Positions 1 to 11,070 of a DNA stretch of 18,757 nucleotides are shown here, one piece after another. Made by a program: the position numbers and the translations under genes. Origin of the DNA: Chromera velia (Eukaryota > Sar > Chromeraceae); NCBI GenBank assembly GCA_018398765.1, contig JAHBMJ010002463.1:1-18757 (forward strand), read 5' to 3'. The first letter of the stretch is position 1. Each line of letters opens with the position of its first letter. Under the pieces are notes generated by a model, which saw nothing but the letters and a program-made list of their open reading frames with translations, was not told the DNA's origin and did not search any database.

Positions 1-75
<75 letters not shown>

Positions 76-123
76 CAGACACAGACACATACACACACAT
101 ACACACACACAAACACACAGACA

Positions 124-195
<72 letters not shown>

Positions 196-243
196 CAGAC
201 ACAGACACATACACACACATACACACACACAAACACACAGACA

Positions 244-278
<35 letters not shown>

Positions 279-350
279 AGAGAAAGAGAGAGAGAGAGAG
301 GGAGAGGGAGGGAGGGGGGGGGAGAGAGAGAGAGAGAGAGAGAGAGATAC
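1..350. repeat. CA/GA compound microsatellite with a 120-bp higher-order period
   Basis: Runs of CA then GA, followed by a block of agac and acat variants, recur every 120 bp; positions 61-120 and 181-240 are identical. About two and a half copies are present, so whole compound blocks have been duplicated. It decays into G-rich sequence and GA after about 300. The left edge lies outside the window. Confidence 0.95.
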
Positions 351-440
351 ACGCCCGCCCGCCCGAGCCCTACCGCCCCCCCCGCCACGCACACACATAG
401 ACGCACACGCACGCACAGACACAGACACAGACACACACAG
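351..440. repeat. C-rich and CA-rich simple sequence
   Basis: Short cgcc repeats and poly-C (351-388) are followed by imperfect CA with gacaca units to about 440. No coding signal. Confidence 0.8.
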
Positions 441-1301
441 GGAAACGCACAGGGAGCCAGACGGCGGACGGGAGGGTGAGGAAAGGAAGGGGGCGACCCG
501 AACAGGGAAGACATGCATGGAGTCTCAGATAAGAGGTTCAAAGACATGAAGATGCATCGCAGTCGAGGGGTCGACTCGGACGAGGATGGAATCGGAGTCC
601 CTGGATGGATTTCGAAACGCAACTTCGGAACCCGTAGACGGGGTGTCAGACATGACGGGAGAAAGGGGGGAATGGAATTTGGGTGTAGTAGACGGGGGTG
701 AGAAAAGGAGATAGAGAGGAAGAACCTAGACGGGCGCAAAGTTTCATGGCAGGTGATCGTGCCAAGTAGATGCGTCATGCATGGATTCAAATCCAACATT
801 TCCAACATGTTAAAGGAGTTTCCGTTGTACAGGGTCAGGAAAAAGCTTGTGCACACTCACATACACACGTAATCACGGGGCAGCGCACGATGGAAGAGTG
901 CCCCCCCACCCCCACCGCTCTATACGACGTTTCCAAAGAACTTCACCACCTGCTAGCGGCATGCTCATCGTGTAACCGGAGTTGTGCCTCTGCAAAGAAG
1001 AGGAACAAAAACACAGTCGGTTCCTGGGAAGAATAAAAATCCCACCATTCTTCCTCTGTAAACGTTCCTTTTGAGTTTTGATCTGAATCATTTTCGAAGG
1101 TAGCGGCACCACAATCATCCTCTCTGAGAGTGCGTGCGCAAGCAAGCAAGGAAGCAAGCAGTGCAAAAAGAGTCAGTCTGAGGGAGGACCACTGTCACTC
1201 GCCTTCCACCGCAGCAGACTTTTGCATGCTCTTCGGGCTTGTAAGACCGAATGAAACAATGTCTATACTCGCACAGACAGTTCTGCAGGTGATCTACTGA
1301 C
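441..1301. other. Intergenic or unassigned sequence
   Basis: Purine-rich to about 720, then mixed sequence. Open frames are short and lack splice support. No tRNA or other RNA gene was recognised. Confidence 0.5.
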
Positions 1302-1487
1302 CTCCCCATTCGGTCTACCAGTCGAGGCATCTGCTTACTGAAATAGGGATTGTACCGTCCCATCTCCCACCGTCGTTTGACCAGCTGGACAAACGGCTCA
1401 ATGCCTTCCCCAGTGGAATAGATATGTTTCTTCTTCCACCTGTTTAGTTGTGTCTTGGCCTGCGGCCTCCTGCTTTCAAAGTAGATC
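1302..1487 (-). CDS. Candidate exon of a minus-strand neighbour gene
   Basis: Read on the minus strand, an acceptor gcatgcag is followed by an open stretch encoding IYFESRRPQAKTQLNRWKKK, HIYSTGEGIEPFVQLVKRRW and EMGRYNPYFSKQMPRLVDRM. It ends at a gtcagt donor, the motif preferred in the neighbouring gene. The frame stays open for about 128 codons (to 1115). I do not recognise the product and could not fix other exons. It could be a chance open frame. Confidence 0.35.
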
Positions 1488-2379
1488 CTGCATGCAAATC
1501 AATTGGAGAGACATGATTGTCACGGACAGCTTCTATATATGTTCCTCGCAAGACGGAAGGAGCGCTGCGAAACTGACACATGTCGACGAACAGCCCGGTC
1601 ATATTTCCGAATTGAGAAACGAAAGGCCTTCTTTGTGGGCGATTTGTTCATCCAACGATATGACCCTGTTTGAGCAGAACTCAGCATATAGATGAGGAGA
1701 CGGCGTGAGTTGTTCCACACGCTCAACACTGGACGCGAAAGGGAAAGCATCAGTTCTGAATGTTGCAGGTCGCCAAATTTGCAGGGAGGCAGCCCAACCA
1801 CTTTGGGCGTGTCATGCCAACGTCAATACGTCCATGAGTGACGATCATGGCGTACAAAAAAAGTGGAATCAAGTGTGGATGCAGGTCTGATATGGTCTGA
1901 CTATGGTCTGACTCTAGCTCAGAGTGCAATGATGACATGGATCTGCCTGCACGCTTTGCACGGAGCGCGGCCGCGCGCCGGCCGGGCCGCGTTTGGGCCC
2001 CCGCGCGGGACCTGCTCGCGTGCATGTTGCTGACTGTTGCTGTGCGTTGCTTGACTCGCCGCTCCAACTGTCATGCTCCGGCCAACAACGTACAGGTAAC
2101 ATCAGGTAACTCCTTCGATTCGATCTGTTGCTTGGACGATTTCCACTTGAAAGTGATAAGAAAGGGCGACACCGCTGGATGAATTTGACACAGTCTGATT
2201 GATCCTTGCCAGTGTAGCCTGTTTCCCGAGGACTTTGCCTAAGAGCACGGGGGTCCTGACCTTATACTTTTCGGAGACGGGCAGGTGGAGACAACAAGTG
2301 TTGATGGAGACTATTGTCTGGTGACCTCTCGTTCTAGTTCTATTGAAGAGTTCTTAGACAGCCAGCTGTCTGACCAAAA
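1488..2379. other. Intergenic region upstream of the Tic110 gene
   Basis: Several overlapping open frames, none with convincing splice structure. A CpG-rich patch lies at 1962-2019, and a short direct repeat of tggtctgact near 1890-1912. No TATA box or other core promoter element could be named. The transcription start of the Tic110 gene probably lies in the last few hundred bases. Confidence 0.4.
1962..2019. promoter_or_regulatory. CpG-rich patch, possible promoter-proximal element
   Basis: Unusually dense in CG dinucleotides, with GGCCGCGCGCCGGCCGGGCC-like sequence, about 360 bp before the Tic110 ATG and between it and the candidate minus-strand exon. A regulatory role is only inferred from composition and position. 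Confidence 0.25.
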
Positions 2380-2734
2380 ATGACTTGCGTACAGCATTCC
2401 ATGTGGGGATGTCTTTTGTTTTCTTTAGCTGTGTTCGTCCGTTGCGGAACCGCTTATTTTTTTCGTCCGCAAGGGAGTCCCCTGTGGACGCGATCGCCTG
2501 GAAGGAGGTCACGAGTCCGTAACCCTCTTTTGGACACCGGCGGTGCACCGTTTGAGTTTCACACACGGTTGTTTGGAAAGGATGAAGATGAGAAAAAGAA
2601 AGGACCTAGGGGGGTCAAAGACGACCATGACTTCGTTGTACAGATCGATGAAGGCGACTCCGACGGATGGGAAGACGTCGACGAGACGGACACTTCCGAT
2701 GAGGATGAATTGAAGAAGAACCCACTCGGAAACA
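2380..2734 (+). CDS. TIC110: Tic110 exon 1: signal peptide, transit-like region, acidic start
   Basis: Encodes residues 1-118. A hydrophobic core ([12 protein letters not shown], residues 9-20) is followed by [10 protein letters not shown]. Cleavage near TAY would leave an aromatic residue at or near +1, as in complex red plastids. An Arg/Ser/Pro-rich stretch with few acids runs to residue 66, then the chain turns strongly acidic ([20 protein letters not shown]). Donor A^gtcagc is phase 1. The alternative donor at 2779 (gtagca) leads to an early stop, so it is not used in the model. Confidence 0.8.
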
Positions 2735-4192
2735 GTCAGCTGATTCATTCCACCGTGCTGAGGCTGCGCGCCTCTTGGTAGCACAAGTTTCAAAGTATTC
2801 CCGAATACCTTGCCTCCTCTGTTCTTTGCAGTGGCTACTGCCATCAGGCTCCTTCAACAGCAGAAGAAAGAGCAGTGGCTGTGGCTTGATCAACCCAACA
2901 GAACTCTCAGCGATGGCGTAGTAGACCCCAGGCAGTTGGAGTTGATGCTCAGGAAAAGTGCACTCCTGGTCAGTGCACACTGTTCATCACGTAGACCGTT
3001 GTCCGTCTCCCCCTCTCCGTGTCTCTCTGGTCGGCCCTCCTCTATGCCCTCCTACCCCCGCCTTCACGCCGCAGGTGCTTCCTCGATGCTTGCAGTCCCC
3101 GTGTGCGGATTCCTAAATGGACACTGGAGCTTCTCTTACTCGGCTCCCTTCCTGCCTTCTGCCCTTCCTTCCCTCTTTCCCTCTTTCCCCTCTTGCTTCC
3201 TTCAACCCCCCTCACTTCCTCTCTTGCCTTCGCGGGCGTCGCCGTTTGCACTTCCTCCTACTTATGTTCATCCCCTTGTACCCTCTTCACTACCCATCCA
3301 CACACACCCCCTGTCCGTCTTGCCGCTCCCTCCGCGCATCCCCGCCCATCAGTACGTGCATGAATGTATCTCGCAACTGTCTCCCTTCTCCCTCCGGCAG
3401 ACGGATGTTTCACAGGTAGTAAAAAACGACTTCGACGACCAAAAAGCGCGCGCGGAGGAGGGAAATTTCACGTTGGCGACAGAGGATGGCAGTGCCTTCT
3501 ACGAAGCCGTGCCCGAGATAACGGACTTGGGACCCACAACGCCCTCGTTGCGGCCAGACAACGATACTGCAGATTATTCCGGAGACGCCCTCACTGTTGC
3601 ATTTGACACAAGGCAACGGCAGCTCCGGAGGGAAGAGGCTGAAGCCAACGGAGAGTCGTTCGAGGAAGAAGCCAGAGAAGCGGTTTCATTGGAAGACCTG
3701 GGGGGGGACGATCTTTTGTGGCAGCTGAACATGGAAGAGGTCGTGTCTGCATTTGCTAAAAGAGGAAAATCACTTAAGAGGGCGTATGGAGAGCCCTTGC
3801 CGGAAATCATCAGGGTGAGTGAGCGGATTTTTCCTTCCCACTGTCTGTCTTTATTTTTCACTTTTCCCTCTGTCTCTCTCTTCCGTTCTCGTTTCTCCTC
3901 TTCGCTGTCTCCGGATTCTCTCGTATGTTATTCTTCTGTTCCATCTGCATGTCAAATGCTGCCGTGAATTTCTCTTCTTTCTTTTCCTCTGGAGAAGTGA
4001 AATCCCTTTCGACAGTCCACAAGATGACAATATCTGTACGGAAAGACTCTCCTGGCGAAGAAAAGAGAGCGTGCTCAGAAGTTTTGTTCTTTCCTTTCTG
4101 CCATCTGTTGAGTCCCCTTTTTTTTCTTTCATGCCTATGCGCACAACGGGGGTGTGTGTGTGGATGGATGGAGAGAGAGCCCGTCCGAAGGA

Positions 4193-4233
<41 letters not shown>

Positions 4234-4635
4234 CCCTGTAGATTCGCGCGAGTCTGTCTGAGTGTTGAGTGACTTGCATGTATGTATAATATATGTCCAG
4301 AACCCTTTGTTCCCACCCCTCTCCCCTGTGTGTGCCTTCCCCCCCCCCCCTTGTACATGAACACATCGAGGCCCCCAGGAAATGAATCCGCCGAAAGACG
4401 GAGGTCAGTCGATATTTATGTAATGCACAGTGGTTCTGTCAAGCTGGTGCGTGTACATGCGTCTGCTGCTGCAAACGGTCAGGAAGGAAGGAGCTTCTCT
4501 CGCTCCCCGAAGAGAACAGAGCAGAAGAGAAGAGAGGTGACACGCTCGCTTGGCCGAACGCTCAGCCTCGCCCCCCTTGTGTCCTCTCGTTCCCTCTGCC
4601 CCGCCCCCCTTTCTTACCGCCTGTGTCTGTCCATC

Positions 4636-4674
<39 letters not shown>

Positions 4675-7309
4675 GTCTGTGTGTGTGCGTGTGTGCCTGC
4701 ATATGTGGTAACTTGCGAAGATGAATTCATCGGCATTCATTTTCATTCGCTGCAGATGCGGGAGACGAGGACGAAGGAGAGGAGAAGGACAACTTGCTCT
4801 CAACTGAGGATATCGAAGAGGTCCTCGGGGAGGGAGAGGACCAAGAGGCGAAGATTGTAAATACCACCCTGAGCACACGGGTCTTCAACGAGGCACGACT
4901 CAATTTGATTGGTTGGTCGGTCCCAAACAATTTTGCCGCAGGATGCAATGACTTTCTCCGGAAGGCGGCGTGTCTATGGAATATTTTTAGACACAATATT
5001 TGTAGAGAGCACCAACCTTACCAGAGAGCAAAGGAGAATACTTGCTCGAAGAGGAGAGAAGAAAGGAGGTAGAGAGAGGGGGGGGAGGGAGCACAGAAAG
5101 CACAGAAAGAGACGGCAGGAGATGCATATCAATCAACCCTGAGCGAGCCACAAGGACAGACATGTATTATTAATATGTAGCGGGCAAAAAATGCCGGTGA
5201 AAAGGGAAGAGAGATGCTTCAAGGACCTTTCAAAGCCCTCGTTCGATCCAGCAAAGAAAATCTCTTTGCCCCTTTTCCATTTTACCCTCAAAGCTTCCCT
5301 GTCCACCTGACCATGCTGCAGTCACAGCCGTGACAGGGTTCCTAGCAGGTCTCGCAGCGCCCCTTCCCCTACTCCGTGTGATGGCTCGGAACGGTCAGTG
5401 AGTGAGAGAGAGGGGGGGACGGAGGGAAAGGGTGTTTCTGTCATGCTTTCCACCAGTAAACACTTGGTAGGAGACCCACCGTGGGGTCATGCAGAGAAGC
5501 AGCAGATCGGCAAGTCACTCCGCTAGTCACTCAGTCAGTCAGTCACTCAGCCAGTCACTCAGTCAGTCAGGGTGGGTAAGTAAGGGTGCAGAGAATCCCG
5601 CGCATACACAGACCCATGCATGTGTGATGCCATGACTGTGTGTTCTGTGTGTACATGGACTACAGAAGCAGAAGTAAAGAAGATATGTCTCCACTGAGAG
5701 TGTGTGCGTGCAGGTGTCCCTGCCCCTCTTCGGGTGGTGCCCTTCGTTGCGGGAGGGCTGCTGGGTCTCATCCCTGCACTCGAGCGCCTCGGCACTCCGC
5801 AGGATATCTTGGAATCGTTTCGAAGGCCCAAGGAGAAGAAGAAGGGAATTGAAGAAGTGCAGCGGGATGCCGCGAAGACTGCATTTCTCGAAGTCAGCTC
5901 ATCAGGACCTACAGAGGAAAAGGAGACGAAGGAAAAGCGTGTAGAAGAGTTCCCCCCGACTTCCGACGATGAAGCTCTCCAAGACCTCGTCCGGGGGTAC
6001 GACGAAATGATCGAGAAAATCGAGAGAGAAAACGAAGAAAAATACAGAGAGGAGGCGCAAGCGTTGGGAATCGACCTGGATAACCCGGAAGTTGAGCAGC
6101 AATTATCGCAGGAAGAACGGCAGGAAATGGAGCAGAGAATAGAGCAGGAAGTAGAGCAGGCTGCTGAGGAATTGGAGAAACTCCTCGATGGGCCGGAGTC
6201 TGTTGAGAAAATGGACCAAGGCCCCGGAAATTTGACTCTCCTCTCGGACTCCACGTGGAAAATTGAAAAGGGCGATGATCGGAGAGCAGCCATCAATGAG
6301 GCGTCAGTGCTTCCATTCCTCCAGCAGAGCAGACGCGCGAGCGAGCGCGTTTATGTGTATGTATTAATATGTGCGTGTGAAAAAGATAGAGAGAGAAGTG
6401 CGCGTGCCAGCAAGACGGAACATCAAATGAGAATGCACCAAGGCTGTCTGTCCTATCTGATCTTTTCTTCCGCCTTCTTCCTCTTCCTCTCCCTCTTGAG
6501 CATCTACCGTTGATGTTTGCATTTGCTTTATTTGTCTTGGGGAACGCGCTCTCAACATCGCTGCTCTCTCCTCTCTCCTCGTGCACCTAAACGACTCCTA
6601 AAGCGCGTGCAATGCCTTCCCTTTGGGCTGCTTTTCATTCCGTCCTTTGTATGTTTTTCTCTATGTGCTTCCTGCTGGCATGGTCACACGGAGGCCTTTC
6701 CTTCTTTGAGCCATTGATTTTTTCCTCCTGAGAGATTGACCGCTCCATCCAAGCAATCGCGATTGTGCCTCCTCTTCTTTGTGCCTTCCTTCTTGCTTCC
6801 TTCGTGCAGATATGAACGCAGGTTTCGAACCTCAGCGATCGCTCGGGCTCTTCTGGTTGCTGTAAAGTCGAAAATGTACGTTTAGGTGTCGTCTCTGTGT
6901 CAGTACACTCTCCAGCCAGTTTCACGCATCTTTCTTGAATTCTTTTCTTCATCCTGTCATCGAAACTTTTCGCTATGGCTTGACGCACCTGGGGGCGTCT
7001 TCTACTTTTTTCTCCGCGTGTGTCCTTGGTGATTCATTCTTAGGGACCTCTCGGGGACACTCTGTTGCCGCATCCCTTTTGCTTCCCTTTTTTTCTTTTT
7101 CGTTTTTTTTCTTTTTTTCTTTCTTTCTTTCTTTCTTTCTTTCTTTTCTTTCTTTCTTTCTTTCTTTCTTTCTCTCTCTACTTTCTCTCTCTCTCTCTCT
7201 CTCCACCCCCCACCCCCTCTCTCTGTCTCTCTCCCTCCTTCCCTCCCCTCTCTCACCAGCTCCGTCTTTCCCTCTCTCTCCCTCTGTGCGTGCGTGCGTG
7301 CGTGCGTGC

Positions 7310-7350
<41 letters not shown>

Positions 7351-7355
7351 CGTGC

Positions 7356-7390
<35 letters not shown>

Positions 7391-7395
7391 CGTGC

Positions 7396-7437
<42 letters not shown>

Positions 7438-10400
7438 CCTTTCCTTCTTTCTTTCCTTCGTTTTTTTGCGTTTTTTGTCTTTTACTTGTCCTCTTTTCTT
7501 ATGTATGTCATCAAAGGCTCTCCCCCGAAACTGCTTCTCAACTCAACCTGTCCTCACTCCTCTCCACTCTTTTATCTCCCTTCTTTGCTGTGTAGTGTCT
7601 CACTGAGTTATATATCGAGCTCTAGTCGACTAGTCCCCTGCTGGCTTCATTTTACTGTTTTGTTTTTTTTCTCACCCCGTTCCTTTTGTCTTTCCTTCCG
7701 TCCTCTTATTTCTCCTTTCCCTTCTCGTCCCCTCTCCCTCCTCTGCTCAGGTTTGCCGCGAAGACTGCAGCGAGGCTGAACGATCTGGTGGGCAGACTGA
7801 ACGTGACCGGGAATTGCATCGCGGAGGCAGTGCAAACCGCTGCCGACTTCCTCCGGACCGAGTGGCCTGTCGCTTCCGCCAATGCTGCCGGGGCTAGTGG
7901 AAAGGTCTGTGAGTCAGTCAGTCAGTCGAGTGGATGGATGGAGGAGCTCTCGGGGTTACGGTCTCTGGGAATCACGGCTGTCTGTCGTGGTGCGGTGTTT
8001 CTTTCTGGTTTATTTTGTCTGTCTGTCTGTCGGGAAACAATGAGCGAGAAACAAAACACGACTACGCATGATTCTATTCCTTCACCCGCCTCGCACTCTC
8101 TTTTAGATGTCCCTCTTCTCTTTTGCTCATCGACGAGCTTCTTTTTGTGCTCCGATTTTGCTCTCTTTTCTGGTTCAGGAGGAGCAGGAAGGGACTGCAG
8201 AACGACTCCTTAAACTGCAAGCACTCAAGCGCGAGGCTCTAGAAGACCTCCCTCAATTCCCCCCCAGGTTCGTGAAATCTCTCATAGAGGATCCCATCTC
8301 GGAGAAGGAGGTGGCCACGAAGAATCTCTCCTCCGAGCAGAAAGAGTCGGACCGGCTGGTCAAATTCATGGCGGGCATCAAAGAAGGCCTGTCAGACCGA
8401 ATTATCGAGTCCCAAGATCCAAGATACGACCCTGCCAGGAAGATAAAGGGCATTGGCGCCCTCCGGAAAGATCCTCTGCGAGTTCTCCTGGAGCAGCAGC
8501 AGCAGCAGCAGCATCACGAGGTATGAAAGACCCTCAGCTTGTTCGTCCATACATGCAAGTTTGAACATACACATGAATGAACACCCGTTTCTGGAAGACC
8601 AATGTGCAGTGCGAAGAAGGACAAGGCAGAGCTTTCCTCACTTTTTGAATTACACTCACATTTATGCAAATTCAGACAGTCTCTTGTGACGTCTGGAGGG
8701 CTGCAACAAAAAGCGCAGAAAAAAGCCCTCGAATCGAATAACAAACGATGAAAAGAGGTGACGCCAAACAATAACGTATGAGAGGAGCCTCTTCATCGTC
8801 TTTGCAGATGTTTGCCCTCTCTTTGTTTTTGCCTTCGTTTCCGGTCCGCCTGCGAAATACTCTCCTTCCTGACTCTTCTCCTCCCTGCATCCCGCGATTG
8901 CCTAAGAGGATGCGCGTCCATCCACATGCAGAGGGAGTCAGGGTAAATGGATGCGTCTGAGTAAATGCTCGTGAGCGTGTTTGTATGTGTGTGTGTGGTG
9001 GTTGTGTCCAGGAGAACGTAGATACCCATGAAGGGGAGACTGCGGACGCGAGGATGAGGAGGCTTGCGCAGAAAGACGCGGACCTCTTGGCTCTCTACGC
9101 GTTCCGTCTGATAACAGACTCTGAATGCGAGGTAGGTGTATGTGCATGCGTCCGTGTCTGTGTCTGCCTGGTTGCCTGCCTGCCGGTGTTTCTGGAGCGT
9201 TTTGTGGTCTCCTTTTTCGTCTGTCTCTCCCTGCGCGAAATCGCAGCAAAATTTGGGTGAGAGAAGCGTTAGTCTTCGCTGCACCAGACGGAAAAAATCA
9301 TTCTGCTTCGTTGAGAAACTTTTTAGCTGAGCACTTGGTTTTCGAAACTTTATTTGTCTCTGATATCGTCTCTTCAGCAGTTCGCTGGGCATCTGCACCT
9401 TCTCTTCCTTGCAAACCTTCCCCGCTTCTTCTCTGTCTTTTGTATCAACGTCTCCATGCTGGGTAAGAGGGAAAAAGTCTGTTGCTCACAACCGTGAAAC
9501 TTTAGGGAAAAGCGGGCTTCATTCGCCTTTCAGCTGAGTAAGTAGAAGCGAAGCCTTTGCCCACAAGACGGGTGAATTCGTGACTGGACTGCAGGTCGAT
9601 GCAACTGATGTGCTAAAAGGAGTTGAAGAGACTTTGCCGGTGAGCGAAAAAAAAAGAGACAGCGAATGAGAACAGAAAACTGTTCGCTGTCCTGCCTGAA
9701 GGTCCGAATTGCTGCCCTACTCAATTTGTAGAGGAGGCATGAAAGGTTTGCGGGAGAGAAACTTACCGCTGGAGGTGACTGAGACTGAGAGTGACCTTTT
9801 CTTTTTTTGGCGGGAGATGGTCGCCCGCCATCTCTTTCCTGGCCGCGATGACCGTTGCGGTAGAGTTCACGTACTTCCCCTTCAATTTTGACTTCGAGTG
9901 CTGTTCGCAATCTCTTCCGGGTGCACATTGTGTGATCCTATATATTTGTTGTGTTTGCATTTCTTTCGCCCCCCTTCAACAGCAGCTCAAGAAGACGAGC
10001 AGCTCAGCAGCTTTTCGATTTTTCGCTTTTTGTCTCTTACGAGAGAGACACCTGTCCCTGCTTCACGCCTTCTCCTCCAATTTGCTCCTTCACACCCTCC
10101 TCTCGCCGTTTCTTTCCATTCCCTTTCCTTGACCTCCTTTCCTTCCGCAGTCAGATGAAGGCGACCTCAGTAAGCGTGTGATGATCGCCAACGCCGAAGC
10201 GTTCAGCGTTCTGTTGGACAAATTTGCCCCCGTGCGGATCATCCTGGGACAGGAGATCGAAAGGAGGAAAGGAGTCAAGACGACACCGAAAGAACTGAAA
10301 GAGGAACTGGAAAGGGATGAAAGGGTCAGCAAGGACCGGGAGGAAAGAATAGGTGCTCCGTTTGCTTTCGAAATTTTGAATTCTTTTTTGAAATCTTTGA

Positions 10401-10552
10401 CTTGATGGAGAGTGAATGCATCGCGCAGGAATCAAGCTGGGCCTTCTCTTCTCTTTTTCTTTTGTATTCCTCTAGAGAGACAAAGTCCTCGAATGTAGGC
10501 AATGCGGTGGAAAGAGCGTTGAGGCATGAATGCAAGCACCTTGCTTTCAACG

Positions 10553-10588
<36 letters not shown>

Positions 10589-10832
10589 GCTTGCTTGCTT
10601 GCTTGACTGCTGTGTTGTGCCTGCAGGAGCTGACCCTGTCGAATGTTGGAGACCTCGTCGACATGGGAGCGTATGTGAATCTGGTGGAAGAGAAGAGGGA
10701 GAAGGGGGGACCCGGGGCAACTCCGATCAGATCCGAGTGGGAAATCTGTCCGGCTCACCTTGAGAGTCTGCACAAAGCTGCCACAGATCTTTCGTTGACT
10801 TCTCAGGAGGTGTGTGTGTGTCTGTGTCTGTG

Positions 10833-10880
<48 letters not shown>

Positions 10881-10952
10881 TGTCTCTGTGTGTGTGTGTG
10901 CGTGTGCGCGTGTCTGTGTGTGTGTCTCTGTGTGTCTGTGTGTGTGTCTGTG

Positions 10953-11002
<50 letters not shown>

Positions 11003-11031
11003 TGTGTGAGTGTGTGTGTGAGTGTGTGAGT

Positions 11032-11070
<39 letters not shown>

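Larger units (their letters stand above)
6876..7750 (+). other. Intron 10, the largest, with two long simple-sequence blocks
   Basis: 875 nt. It holds a 120-bp CTTT/CT polypyrimidine tract followed by a 149-bp GT/GCGT array. Long open frames across it are artefacts of these repeats. No exon was seen inside. Confidence 0.75.

Noticed and set aside
1-300. CRISPR-like regular repeat
   Set aside because: The 120-bp periodicity comes from compound simple sequence with no unique spacers.
2200-2225. Stretch resembling the 5' end of small-subunit rRNA (gattgatccttgccag)
   Set aside because: The similarity covers only about 16 bases and no further rRNA sequence follows.
2779-2831. Alternative donor gtagca for intron 1
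   Set aside because: The resulting phase runs into a stop within about 20 codons of exon 2.
6935-7606. Long + strand open frames over the CTTT and GT arrays
   Set aside because: They are low-complexity Phe/Leu/Ser and Cys/Val/Arg repeats produced by the microsatellites, and lie inside intron 10.
8808-8942. 45-codon phase-compatible open stretch in intron 12
   Set aside because: Pyrimidine-rich, Pro/Leu/Ser-biased sequence typical of the introns here; only the donor is convincing.
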